Shown here one piece after another: positions 1 to 11,262 of a DNA stretch of 64,000 bases (the first letter of the stretch is position 1; each line of letters begins with the position of its first letter). A model generated the notes under the pieces. It saw nothing but the letters and a program-made list of their open reading frames with translations, ran no database searches and was not told the DNA's origin. The DNA is taken from positions 124,001 through 188,000 of the forward strand of contig JAQFWX010000065.1 of NCBI GenBank assembly GCA_027605045.1, given 5' to 3'. Made by a program: the position numbers and the translations under genes. This DNA comes from Phallus indusiatus. Taxonomy: Eukaryota > Basidiomycota > Agaricomycetes > Phallales > Phallaceae.

Positions 1-61
1 CCATTACCCGCAGGTAATTACCCGTACCTGCAGGTATTTACCCGTGAGCATCCTTAATTTA

Positions 62-1960
62 TACCATATTTCTCCTTCCATTCCTGCATTCGTTTGGGTT
101 GGAGAAGTTCAGAAAGCTGGAAGAAATGTCCAACAACTGGTTTTTGTAATGTATTTGCTCTGGTTCAAGGTATAAGCACCTTGTACTGTTGCAAATAAAA
201 GAGCTGTTTAGAGGGAACCTAGTCTAGCAACAGAGGTCTTGTTATTGAGGGTGAGACAGAGCTTGCTGCTGCTGTTGAAGACTTGAGCTGGCTGCTACTG
301 ATAGTCTTGAGGTAGAGATAGAAAAGAGAAAGAAAAAGAAAAGAGAAAGACCAATTTAATTGGTAAGCACTATGGTGCACTAGTATAGATGATAAGGCAG
401 ATTGCTATTTACAAGAGAAATCAGCCCCTATTTATACACTTTGGGGCTGCTACAAATAAAGCAAAATATTAGTAATTAAAAGATAAGAAATTACTTAGAA
501 AGGAAATTAATTAGTAAAGGTGGAGTAGTAAAAATTATAGTGAAACATTATAGTGAGACAGAAAAATAAAAGTACCTGGAACTGAGTCATATGACTGTTC
601 CTAGAAAATAAACAAATAGAGATACACAAATACAAGCAAGAGCTCAAAAAAGAATAGTAAAAAAAACTGACATAATGTGGGCTTTTGTTGTTTATGTGCT
701 GTTTTTGGATTTAGTGGCTGTGCCTTTTGACTTGTTTTTGCTGAGCTGGGTAAAAGTGCCCTAGATACATGACAGTTTTCCTGGAGGACCGGGAGGTAAC
801 CTGTAGCCTATTATTCGTTTGAGTTAGTGAATCATAGACACGAATGAAAAACATGCGCCTTTCCTTTAGGAGGCTTATACTTTCGTCTTCGTAAAAGGTC
901 TACCCACGTCAGTACGAAGATTGTAGCGAGCACTGTGTGAACAAGCATATTGAAGGGTGTACTACATGGAAATTTTGCAGAATTTAAATAGCAAAATAGA
1001 ATAGTGTCCCACGACTGTTTTTAAGAGCTCTGTAAATAATTTTATTTTGAAACACATTGATAAATACAAACGTTTTGATCTTCTGTATTTGTAGAAGGTG
1101 AATCGACAGTGCGCACTATAACGGACAATGTCGGTAGAGATCAGACTCCGGGGGACACTTACGGACAATCTGTTAGGGCACGACCGTTCAGCGATAAGAC
1201 TTAAGGATCGGACTGCTACTATAACCCAGTAACCCAGTCTATAATAGCGCAAGGAACTACTCATGCGCGCACAGTTGTATATATACATGATTACGCTATC
1301 TCTAACCAATAGCTATCAGGTGCATTATCTACCAATAGGAGGAGCGGTAGCCGAGGACAATACGGATGACATAGAGAAAGAGGGAGATAGGGCAGAATGG
1401 AGCGAATGGAGAAACGGGGAGAGTTCGGAAGAATACGCGAGGGATAAACACGGACCGGTATACCGGGTACCGTATGACCGACGTAGAGCGCGTAGGCATC
1501 TAAGTAGGTTATACTATACTACGCTAATATACTAGAATGACCGTTAACCTGGGACGTACCCTGACACAATCGCAGGACGTTATTACGGCATGCATCTAAA
1601 TACCTGCTTCATGAACCTAATCATATGTGACCGTGTGTCGAGCATATCCATAATAAGCAAGACAAACAGGTGAAGTACAATTAATAGCTACCTTATGACA
1701 GGGAAGGCCTGCGGCGCGGCGAATTCCTAAGCTCCGACTCATCTCACGCTGTTTGCTAGAGTTTAGCAACGATAATGGTCCCTATGATATATTTGATAGC
1801 ATGCTATGAAGTTTTCAAGAACTCAAATTATTTGTCAATAATTATAGTCCGTCAGATGTGTTACGGCCTTATGAAAAGAAGTGCGATATTGTGGATTTGA
1901 AGCTTTAAGATCATTAGTATCCATCAAATAAATGAGCTATGAAACAGCCTACCTTACATG
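62..1960. repeat. Dispersed repeat DR1, copy 1 (interrupted)
   Basis: Segments near 62-140, 775-985 and about 1600-1950 match, in the same order, the uninterrupted stretch at 7545-8150. Shared words include cattcgtttgggttggag, ggaggaccgggagg and a tttcgtcttcgtaa block. Copy 1 is interrupted twice: by the solo LTR at 145-774 and by about 600 bp of unrelated sequence near 985-1600. No coding capacity was recognised. The later segments are more diverged than the first two. Confidence 0.6.
145..774 (-). mobile_element. Solo LTR (retrotransposon remnant) with 5 bp target duplication
   Basis: A 630 bp insertion begins TGTAATGTAT and ends ATACATGACA, giving the TG...CA ends and short inverted terminus of an LTR. 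It is flanked on both sides by GTTTT (140-144 and 775-779), a 5 bp target-site duplication. It splits dispersed repeat DR1, which is continuous in its second copy at 7545-8150. On the minus strand a TATAAATAGGGG box lies near 427-437, suggesting transcription toward lower coordinates. There is no internal region or reverse transcriptase, so this is a solo LTR left by recombination. The superfamily (Gypsy or Copia) cannot be told from the LTR alone. Confidence 0.75.
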
Positions 1961-2950
1961 AAAACATGCAGCCAACCTGATCTAGGTGTGGATGTATGAA
2001 CCTGATGCTAGTTCTTTCCGTTTGCTTTGAACCTCGGTAACGCCGTGAAATGATTAATTTGTAAGAAGTAGCACATAAATATAATCGGGCAGTGTAATCC
2101 TTCTGAATTATTATGTTAGTGGCGGCGGCTGCACTCCATTGTCCCCAGCCCAATGGCCCAGTGCAGAAAGCGATACCAGGTTTTCAAATGGATGTACTTC
2201 ACAGCTTACAGTAACTCCATTGTAACTGATTACACAGAATATGCTTCCGGTGGATCCAGAATGAGCCCTGTCGTGAGTTGATTGCATGTGAGTGCAACTA
2301 TAACTTCAGAGCTTCACATATACAGCTTACGGTTAGAGGTAAAGGCGTTTTCAATGCAGTTGCAACGGCGCTTACTAGGCGGTCACGACGGTGGCAGTTC
2401 TTGCCTCCGATGCCACATCTGAAGGCCTGAAGATAGGAACACCATCCAAGCCCAAATAAAGAAGAATATAGAATTGCATCGGGGAATAAGCAAAAAACAC
2501 TCGAAGTAAACTCCACTCAAGCAGACTCTTCCGAACCAGCACTACCATTGTCGCCCTTGCTTAGAAGTTGGAACGCAAGACGGAAACACGCTGTAACCCG
2601 AGCTATCTGCGACGATTCTGCATGAGTAATCACCTTACTCCCAGCCGTTAATACGCAAGAGTGCAATGTCAAGTCTTCCAGGGGCGGAACCTTGAGCATC
2701 CACCAAATTCAGCGCCTGTGGACAAACATTAAAGAAGGGAACGGTCCACATCCGATCATAATGTGGAATGATGACAGCGACGATGTATAATAATGCAAAT
2801 TTAATCTCGTGGGTCCCTAAGCATTATCTTTTTGGACAAGTTGACGACATGGACCGGTCAGTTTGGTCCACACTTTTTTTAATATATGAACCTTCGCCCT
2901 ACATCTCGTCATTCACTTCTACGGCATTATCCTTTCTTTTCTTTTCTAAA
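985..2950. other. No gene recognised
   Basis: Open frames here are short and show no familiar motif or consistent splice structure. Part of it (about 1600-1950) belongs to dispersed repeat DR1. The rest is AT-rich unique sequence as far as can be judged. Confidence 0.4.
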
Positions 2951-2957
2951 GTATAGC

Positions 2958-4854
2958 ATGGGCAAAAAAGTGTTTGTAGGCCAAGAAGAACAGTGGCTTC
3001 GTTCCAAACTTCCCGCATACTTTAGTCTACCGAATGACAAGTCCCATGGTGAATGGCTTGACAACGTCGCAAAGGAATTTCTACGCGTTTTTTCATACCC
3101 GAAGCCAAACGATTCAAAACCTGTCGAAAAATATCGTAAAGAGGTATGTAAGTCATATCTCTGAAAATAGCTCGAGTTTCCTAACATTCGTAGATCATTC
3201 CCCGTTGGTTTTACAACTCGCCCAAGAGGAAGGATGCCCATGTGCCGGTTTCAGTTGGTCTGGCGTCAAAGGACATCAAGAAACCGAAGGGCTTAGGTGC
3301 CCTTGGGGTTTCTCAGCGTGCACCCATCGCGCGCGAACTTTTCGGCCAGGATCACCAAAGCGCTATCAACGCCGAAGCACTAAGGTTACGCGAAGAAGCC
3401 GGTGCTAATCATCAAATGCATCCGAAATTCTGGAATCAGGCTTTAATAAAAGAATGGGATGCCCTACCTGAGGAAAAGAAGAAGGAATATCAGTCCCAAG
3501 TCAACGCTGCCAAAGAAGCTGCAAAGCAACCTCCCACTGTAGATCAGATTTATCGGTAAGTGGGTTTTCTGGATCACTGTCTTCCAATAGCTTATTATCC
3601 CAGAAATCAAGCTATACTTCAAGACGAAATCCGTAAATACCTACAAAGTTTAATTGGGTTTGAAACTCTGGGCCAAGTCGGGAACGCTATGTTTCATGTT
3701 CAGGCCGCTTATCGCGGAGAGGAGAATACAATCAAAACATTTTCGTAGGTTATATCACTTGGTATCTGCGATATTTTTCAAAGGTTATACTAGCTTCGTC
3801 GTCGATCCCGAAGACACGTCCTCTGAGGAAATATATAATGAATCAAAAGAGTATGAAGAAGTTCATTCGCGCACATGGAAAGAATACGTAGCAGAAACAT
3901 TGCCTGGTAAGTGTACTTCAAATAATGGCTTCATCTTAATTCACTATTCAGTAGAGCAATCCTATCCGTCAAATTCGATTGTATCGAAGAGTGCACGAGA
4001 TCTTCCCATGTTTGTATATGATGAAGATGGCACTCCGATTCTCCCTGTTATCAATTCGTCAGATGGAGGCACGGAATCCCTGCCGGAATTAATGACATTA
4101 TTCTTCGAAAAATGCTGGGGTAAGTAGTTTCTTTATAAAGATAGTAGATCACATGTTCAAAACTTTGAAGCGCACCATTGGAAAAACCAACCGGACGCGA
4201 AGGACACGTCGGCATTATTCTCCCGGAGTTTAACAGAACTCCTTGTTCCTGCTTGTATCCCACCAGATATTGTTTTGTCTAAGCCTTCAGCAATGTCCGA
4301 AAAGGATCTGCTATGTCTTTATCAGCATATTAGGAGTTTGCAGAAACGCAGAATCAAAGATGGCGAACCTCAAGTTATTTTTCGGCGGCATGCTAAACTG
4401 CGCTTGGTCCTCGAGGCGCCAGCTCCGTCAGTTGTTCAATCTTCCACGTCTTCCGACCTCAGCCCGTCAACTTCTTATAGAGATAAAATTCACAGAGTGC
4501 AGTCAAGCATTTCTGATATAATATCTTCCCCAAAAGTGACGCCGACGCCAGTCCTTTCGCTGCCTACATCCCGTAGTACTTCCGAAGAGGCAACTAATAC
4601 CGTAGCGTTTGACATCTCTGGAGAAAAGGGTAAGACATTGCCTATTCAATATTCGGGACTGAAATACTCAATTATGATTAGATGTTACGTTTTCATTATC
4701 GTTTTCTCCTCAACCTGATCTTGAGGATCCCTTTGAACTTTCCCCGAGAGATTTGGACCTTTCTCAGGCTGGTAGAAGTATGGCCGAACAGCAATCTCCC
4801 GATCCACGCATTGAAATCAAAGATATGGTGATAAATACCGAGAAGAGAAAGTAG
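2958..4854 (+). CDS. Basidiomycete hypothetical protein, HMG-box-like segment
   Basis: Seven exons join in frame: 2958-3143, 3194-3555, 3604-3744, 3794-3906, 3952-4119, 4171-4629 and about 4678-4854, all with GT-AG introns of 45-60 bp. The start is the ATG opening MGKKVFVGQEEQW. The middle, around HPKFWNQALIKEWDALPEEK, resembles the last helices of an HMG-box-like domain (FW..ALxxEWxxLxxxEKxxY), but the match is weak and done by eye. The C-terminal third is Ser/Thr/Pro-rich and probably disordered. The stop used is TAG at 4852-4854. A neighbouring frame from about 4857 to 4985 stays open and includes a basic PPSKRLRLR stretch, so the true C-terminus may lie further on through an unrecognised intron or a frameshift. 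Function unknown; a nuclear role is only suggested by the basic tail. Confidence 0.65.
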
Positions 4855-4989
4855 GTTGTCAGATGATGATATTTCTCTCACCGTTCTGACGAATGATCTT
4901 AGAATAGGATCAGCCGATGTATCTTTGCCTCCGTCCAAGCGTCTCCGCTTGCGTGTCAGTTTAACCAGACTCCAGAGTCCATAGAGACT

Positions 4990-5765
4990 AGACTTCATAA
5001 TCGATATGTACCAATGACGAATTCAGAAGGCTAAACATGATAACTAATAACCTTTCACGTGGAGATTTTTTTTCTTTTTTTGCCTAATTTTAGAATACAT
5101 TCCTATGCCTTTACATAATGAAAGCAAACTTTTATAAGGTCGACTTTCCTAAACCGCATTTCTTTATTTCTGACTCTCTTTTTATGACTCAAACGTTTTT
5201 CAAAAACCTATAAACTCTCATTTGTATGCCACAATTCCTCACTCAGACTTTCAAAATAACGAAGATTTACAACTCATTTGCTCACTATACCTAAGTTTTC
5301 ACGCCGTTTGCACTGGTTTCTATTACCGCAAAGTCGTTAGTTTATTCCAAAAATTCTTCTACCAAATTTACACAAATGTGGAACGTCGACCGATCAATGC
5401 ACATGGATTTCTTTTATGCTTGCCAAGTTTGAATAATCAAATTCCGATAATTGGGTGGGGTGACTGTTTTATATACAAGTATGATACCACTGTAGCTTAA
5501 TTTGTGTGAAGCACAAGAACGTCTCATTCTTTGATTGACTATTGGATCACATAGAAGAGGTTTATGTTGTATTTGAACAATCATTTAGAATTTTAAACAA
5601 CGGGCAAAAGGATATTTACTTAGGAAAGCAGAAAGTGACACAGCGCTAAAACATCGCGTCGCAAGTGTGTTCACGGACTCACTTGCTTAAGTTTCCTGAC
5701 TTAAGATGATGTCTTTTGCACGAAGAGAGCGAGGTGTGATTGAGCATTGAAACGGCACGGGTAAT
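4990..5765. other. Intergenic, no gene recognised
   Basis: A 92-codon plus-strand frame at 5222-5500 has no recognisable motif, no upstream promoter-like signal and no splice partners. The rest is AT-rich. Confidence 0.4.
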
Positions 5766-7560
5766 CTAGACACAAAACACCGTCAAACTGAGATAAAAGA
5801 TGAGCCTCTCAAATGATACTAACGGTAGAGCCGATTCAGTGATCTCATCAGAAACTGGTATATCTACTCCATCTTTGTCCTTCATTGGTGTGATGTCAAA
5901 TACCTTGAAAATCGAAGCAATTAAAAGGAAAATCGTAGTATCGGCGAAAAAACGACCGGGACACGTTCTATATTACGACGTTAAATTCAGTCTGGCTGCG
6001 CCGTGAGACGTTTGAAACACTGACCTTCGCCCAAACCCAAATTGTTCAGTTGGCAATTGAACACCAGGCTGAAAGAATCTTTCGGGATTGAAATCTTCCG
6101 GGTTAGGGCCATATTTTGAGCCACGCAATATTTGCCTGGTTTGAGTAAATTAAATGTGACATAAAGGCTTGGAATTGACACACACCATAAATCTGCAAAA
6201 ATGATGCTTCCCTTCGGTATGAAGTACTCTTTATATATACCATCCTCAAGAGCAGTATGCGCCACACCCAAGGGCGCACTTGGTCTCCAACGCATAACCT
6301 CGTGAACAAAAGCATTAACATAAGGCAAATCGGCTCGATCAGCCAATGTCGGAAGACGATCACCAAGTACCCGATCCAATTCCTCTTGTACGTTTTTCTG
6401 TGCTTCGGGATATAGCAACGAAGCTACAATTGCTTGTAGAGTGGCGGAAGACGTCTATGAGAAGTCAATTATTAAGGTCATTTCGCTCAGTGATAAACTC
6501 AAACCACGTACAGTGCCCACACTGGCACTATATGCTGAACCAGCCGCATTTTTTATTACTGTCTCGCTATCAGTACGTAAATCTCCGGAGGCTCGCAATC
6601 TCTCCAAAGAATTTGATACGAATGAATGGTCTAATTTCTCGCGATTCTGCTCATCGTGAGGTAAGAAGTGTCAATGATACTCTGTAGTATGATGCACAGT
6701 ACCTTCACAATATTGAATGGGATATCGCGAGCATTCCGAGTCGCTTGCTTATAGTGCTTGATATACCTATTTACCGTTATCCCGGGCACCCAACGAAGAA
6801 TATATTTTACTGAGACATAGCAATCATGTATGAGCAAAACGACATTGATCTAAGCACCTACATATTGGGAAAACATCTATAAGCCATATGCCCGGAATCA
6901 CGACCTGTGTGCCTCCTTCGAGAGCGAGGTGGATAGTATCAATAAGTTTGTCATTTTGTCGTTTGATATCAATGGCATATATTGTCTAACAGAAGGAAAT
7001 AAAGATAAGTAAGACGAATAGCGTTATTAGTGAGATATTAATTTACATCCACTACCATTCTGCTGATGCTAAACTGAATATGCTCCGAAAAATCAGCCGG
7101 ATTCTCGAGTAGATCTTGGAGAAGTAACCTATAGATGGATTAACCTGAGAGAATTACACATAAAATGCAATATAGCGTGCCGAAATGATTTCATTTGAAC
7201 GGGCTCAAGTATAGATACCGCTTTAGAGTTCAAGCACTGCTTCAGTACCTTTACATGACGTCTCCACCAGTCACCATAATGATGAAAGAGAAAATTGTAA
7301 TCCCATCCTAACCTTTATAATATGGGCCTTAATATATACATGAATCGAGAATATATTGGGACTCACAAGTCAGCCATGTGGAGAGTGGGCCTATCGGAAT
7401 AGATCATACCACGCTTTTCAAGCAGCTCTCGGGCAATTTCATCGGAGTATAGGAAAATTATTGGTATTCCGAAGGTGTTAATTGAGACAATGTCGCCTGA
7501 GAATGATGATAAGCAATCTTTCATTAGCAACATCGAATCATACCGTATTTTTCTCTCCAT
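5766..7560 (-). CDS. Cytochrome P450, 5'-truncated
   Basis: Haem-thiolate monooxygenase body in about eight exons. Visible signatures, N to C: GDIVSINTFG and IYSDRP (substrate-recognition region), WWRRHVK (C-helix WxxxR), AGSAYSASVGTTSS (I-helix), HEVMRW (K-helix ExxR), FNPERF and the haem loop FGFGRR-TCPGR. The cysteine loop is split by a 57 bp intron (about 5969-6025), so the axial Cys is present. The membrane anchor and proline-rich hinge are missing: upstream of GDIVSI the sequence runs directly into repeat DR1 (7545-8150), and the apparent ATG at 7560 lies inside that repeat. It may therefore be a recently truncated pseudogene, or its first exon lies beyond the repeat and was not recognised. 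The family resembles basidiomycete P450s that oxidise secondary metabolites. It points the same way as the repeat-peptide gene 1.4 kb upstream, so a former pathway role is possible. Confidence 0.75.
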
Positions 7561-8150
7561 TCATACATTCGTTTGGGTTGGAGGTTTTCAAAAAGCTGAA
7601 AAAAATGACCGACGACCGGCTTCCCCGGAGGACCGGGAGGCAGATTATAGCCTATTATCCGTTTCAAATTAAGTTATTGAATCAAGAAACGTGCGACTTT
7701 CCTTTGGGAGGTTTATATTTTCGTCTTCGTAAGAAATTTACGCATGCTAATGCGAAGATTGTAGCAAGGAGGGCGTGAGTGAGCATAATCGAAGGATGTG
7801 CGTGGATCCAGGAAAATTTCGGCTGATCCTTAAGTAACCGCTTCGTAAACCTAATTATGGAGCATCGAAATTGACCATGCTTGGCAGTTAACGGGAGAAG
7901 AAGTGTATTAAGTGCCCGGATTTTTTATGAACCAATAACAAATGTACGTTTGTATGGAGATAAAAATACCCATAGTGCTTTCGTCGACTTGATTCTCATT
8001 ATGCGTGCGATGAAGTTATCAAGAACTCACGTTATACAACTGATTAGCCCTTTCAATGTCAATGCGTTGGGATCTTGATTGAAAACAAGGGAGTAAGGTT
8101 ATGACCTTACAATTATTAGTATCCACAACAAAACTAAAAATGGCTCTTGT
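7545..8150. repeat. Dispersed repeat DR1, copy 2 (uninterrupted)
   Basis: About 600 bp matching copy 1 at 62-1960 in the same orientation. It begins at the ataccgtattt junction and continues past attagtatccaca. It abuts the 5' end of the truncated P450. No terminal repeats or coding region were identified. Confidence 0.6.
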
Positions 8151-8931
8151 AAGGAAATATATCCAGCCTTCTCTTCCTGAAACGGATCATTTTACTTCGA
8201 AGTTTGGGTATCTAAACCAATGAACTGTTTCCAATAAAGCAGGAACCGAACTCGTCTTTCACAAGAGGTTAGTATGCTTGATATAGTGCATGACCCATGA
8301 CTGCAATCCCATGATATAGGAAACTAACCTTTTTGAAACTATTACATAAAGCCACACGGTCGCACACCGTACACGTTTATTGTCTGACCCCCAGCTTCTT
8401 ACGTTTATGGCGCCGGCCATGGCCCAATAAACGATTTGATTTCATTGAGTATATCGCAGAGCTGATCACATAGACAATGCTTTCGATGAAAACAACCGAC
8501 CCCATCGCTATGGATTGTGCATGAGAGCGCATTGTTGAAGGTTGACGCGGACGCGTTGTTGCTCATCATCTCGTGGTGTGTGGCAGTGGCAGTGTGTGGC
8601 GCTAAACCGATCCGGCGCTTATACGCGTAAATTTTAAACTGACAGTCGTCTCGAGCTGTTAACACAACAACAAAGGTTTTTCTTGATAGACCTGGTTTAG
8701 GAACGCAACGTGTCAAGATCTCCATGCGATGGTGATCGTCTAGATTACTTTATTACTTCTACTGGATAACTTGTTGTATTATAGATTCACGAGCAACACT
8801 GTTGAGTTGTATTCATTCAATCAGCAGGAGACAAGATTTAACGTGTTCATTTAAGCTAAGATTTAGCAGAAATACAAACGGAAAACAAGACAGGAAGTTC
8901 TCTTCCGGGATACTAAGTTTAATTAGATACA
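8151..8931. other. Intergenic, no gene recognised
   Basis: A 106-codon minus frame (8405-8725) shows no motif and no splice partners. The sequence next to 8931 is the 3' flank of the repeat-peptide gene. Confidence 0.4.
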
Positions 8932-9502
8932 TCAGTTCGCAGAAGGAGTCAACGCCACTGCGTCACTCATAGGACCAAGAGCGGCTTATGTTTGGGGTCA
9001 GCGGAGAAAACAGCTCAATTCGAATAGCTTTATTTACCATCATCCGACGTGGGGGTTAAGGATACCGCGTCGGTAAGAGGACCAAAGGTAGAGTCTGCTC
9101 GAAATAAGCATTGGCATCAGGTAACTCAATGTCAGCAGACTAACCGTCGTCCGACGTAGGTGTCAATGCTACCGCGTCGCTCATAGAACCAAGGCTGGAT
9201 TCTACTAGAAAGTTAAAGAACGGACCCGATATTCAACCAATTATTATAACTACCGTCCGAGGTTGGGGTCAAAGACACAGCGTCGGTAAGTGGTCCGAGA
9301 GATTCTTTATGGAATTAGTATTGAAATGGGTCGCAATACTGATAAAATCACCTTCAGAGACTTCGTCTGAGAATTGCACGCATCAAAAACCAAGCACGCG
9401 TATTGGAATCTTGGAATACTCACTGGCGTCGCGCTTCAATAAAGGACTGCCCAAGACTGCGGCAATTTGTACGGAAACCAACAGAAGAGAGAGATATTTC
9501 AT
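8932..9502 (-). CDS. Secreted repeat peptide, candidate RiPP precursor
   Basis: Six exons on the minus strand (9424-9502, 9352-9366, 9254-9304, 9145-9201, 9038-9094, 8932-8984) join to 103 codons, and every intron is phase 1. Exon 1 encodes a signal peptide (MKYLSLLLVSVQIAAVLG) followed by SPLLKRDA, whose KR is a Kex2-type site. Exons 3-6 each encode one copy of a repeat about 14-16 residues long: GPLTDAVSLTPTSD, GSMSDAVALTPTSDD, GPLTDAVSLTPTSDD and GPMSDAVALTPSAN, so the L-T and M-S types alternate. Introns 2-5 are about 47-53 bp, with unrelated interiors. The protein has no transmembrane segment, no cysteine and no CaaX box. Architecture (signal, KR, tandem repeats) and neighbouring UstYa-like genes suggest a ribosomally made, modified peptide. 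Unlike classical dikaritins it has no KR between repeats and no Tyr/Trp in the core, so this is inference. It could instead be a secreted structural or effector peptide. Confidence 0.75.
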
Positions 9503-10236
9503 TTTGGAGACGCTTGATTTTGGAGTGAGGAAGTGAATGCAACTAGGCTGGGGAACTTCACAGAGTAAGCTACGACCTCTATTTATATTTCCTCAATGCC
9601 ATGACCCATTCACACGGTTGTTGAAGTTCTTTCCATATCTGACAGGGTTAGGAAATGTCCAATCTTCCGGCTTTGGAACGGACAAACTCAATTCGAAACA
9701 GTTTTTCGATTAGCCTTAGCCGAACAGCGCCGAGGACTAAAATGTCAATAATTGACAGATCATGCACTTGTGACTAGCTTGATCTTGTAGAAAAAGGTTT
9801 TATCAAGCTTAAACATGGATCTTTTACGGCGGGTTTTTCTCAGTGTCCGCAATTCCTTTTTTGGTTTGTATTAGTTGATTTGCCTAAGTGGTCTCAGGGT
9901 CATTAGACGTCTGAAAAGTGATTTTTAATCAATGGTTCCATTCCAACTAGCCCGACCTGAAAAACTCAAAATCCTTATCGTTCTTCCGTGTCAGGTGGAG
10001 CGTTGCTAATTTTGAGAATCATCCGAATAAACGTGGTTCGACAAAACATACATACTTGGCAGGCTACGCTCACTCGGAGCAATTCTTCTTCTTTTTTTTC
10101 GCCAAGTTCCGTTGATCACATTTGCCATTAAACCATCTCAATCTTAAGGACAGATCGCGGATACGTTCTACTTCTCAACCTTAACAACGATTGAACGTTT
10201 CACTGTGCTCCTCACGCTTTTGGACGGGTTTAGGCC
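9503..10236. promoter_or_regulatory. Divergent promoter between repeat peptide and But2-C-like gene
   Basis: A 734 bp intergenic region lies between two divergently transcribed genes. A minus-strand TATA-like tataaata lies near 9581-9588, upstream of the peptide gene, which suits strong expression. No specific operator was recognised. Divergent arrangement suggests co-regulation, but this is inference. Confidence 0.45.
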
Positions 10237-11262
10237 ATGCTGCAATTAAATCGAACTGCTCAATATCACAAACTTCCCGAAGATGAGGCCCTACTTGAAA
10301 AAGACGGTTAATTGCATATTCTTTATCATAAGTTACGCCCACTGACGTAGAGCTCGATACAGAATCCGGACTGGCTGAACCACGCCCAAAGCCTCGCAAT
10401 CTCATCGAATACGTGCTCAAAATTGCCACCGCTATCATACTTGTATGCGCAATTGTGGATGGAGCTCTTTTGGCCTACTTCGTCTCTCGTTCTAATAATA
10501 TGTCTTCTCGGGCAGCTTATGACATGCGAAATCTAGAAACCCCTAGTTCGTATGTTAGACTGGAGCGTCTGTATCGTCAGAAGCCTGTTACTGTGAAATT
10601 CCCTCCGATTCACAACCGTGCCCGGTATTTCATCCAAGTGTCCTCCAAAGAGCGCACCAAAGTTCATAGAATGTGGCCAACGGTCTCTCAGAGCAACACT
10701 GGCCAAGGACTTGTGCCCAACGCGAATAACTTTTTCCAAGTGACGGACGAGGTCAGCTGTTTTTTCCTTCGAAAGTTTTTACTCGCAAAATAATCTGACT
10801 TCGCGAACGTGTCAGATTTCTACCATTGTTCAATTCCGAACCATGGATTTTGGGATGGAAAACTGCAGTCTCTACATCGATTTTCCGTCCACGCCGAGGA
10901 CTGAGACAAACATCACGCGGATCTCAAGTTCCGAAGGCGAAACTGCCACACTTGATATATGGGCTTTGGAAAGCGAGAAAAGACTGAATCCCCGTCAGCT
11001 TACTTGGAACACCAAGCCTGCTCGCCGAAAGTATCTCGGTTCTACTCGGATCTCATTCGGAACAAAATCACTATTCTCTACGTTCAGTTGTAAATCAGGT
11101 TCTTATCAAACTTTCGAAGTCGGATGTTCCAGCAAGGCATGCAACGTCACCAGTACTGATTTCGAGTGGAACGGAGATGGTACGTGTTATTGTCCGTCGT
11201 GAGATTCCATTAATGACGATAATTCTCTAGTGTTCTATCTAATTCAGAACCAGTCGATTTAG
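10237..11262 (+). CDS. Membrane-anchored protein with But2-C-like domain
   Basis: Four exons (10237-10306, 10351-10751, 10816-11179, 11231-11262) join in frame to 288 residues. A short cytosolic N-terminus (MLQLNRTAQYHKLPEDEALL) is followed by a single hydrophobic segment around IATAIILVCAIVDGALLAYF, then a lumenal or extracellular domain. The C-terminal part (FGMENCSLYIDFPS, LDIWAL, FSCKSGSYQTFEVGC, C-terminus VFYLIQNQSI) resembles fungal proteins annotated as ubiquitin 3 binding protein But2 C-terminal domain. The last exon was chosen because it restores the aromatic/Q-rich ending typical of that family; read-through would give a stop at 11202. The type II topology is the same as the two UstYa-like proteins downstream, and the gene lies between them and the repeat peptide. 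Function unknown; participation in the same pathway is inferred from position only. Confidence 0.7.

Noticed and set aside
5969..6025. P450 at 5.8-7.5 kb first seemed to lack its haem cysteine
   Set aside because: The frame stops after FGFGRR only because of an intron; the next exon starts TCPGR, so the cysteine loop is present.
8932..9502. Basidiomycete mating pheromone precursor
   Set aside because: The C-terminus is TPSAN with no CaaX cysteine, and the repeat structure does not fit.
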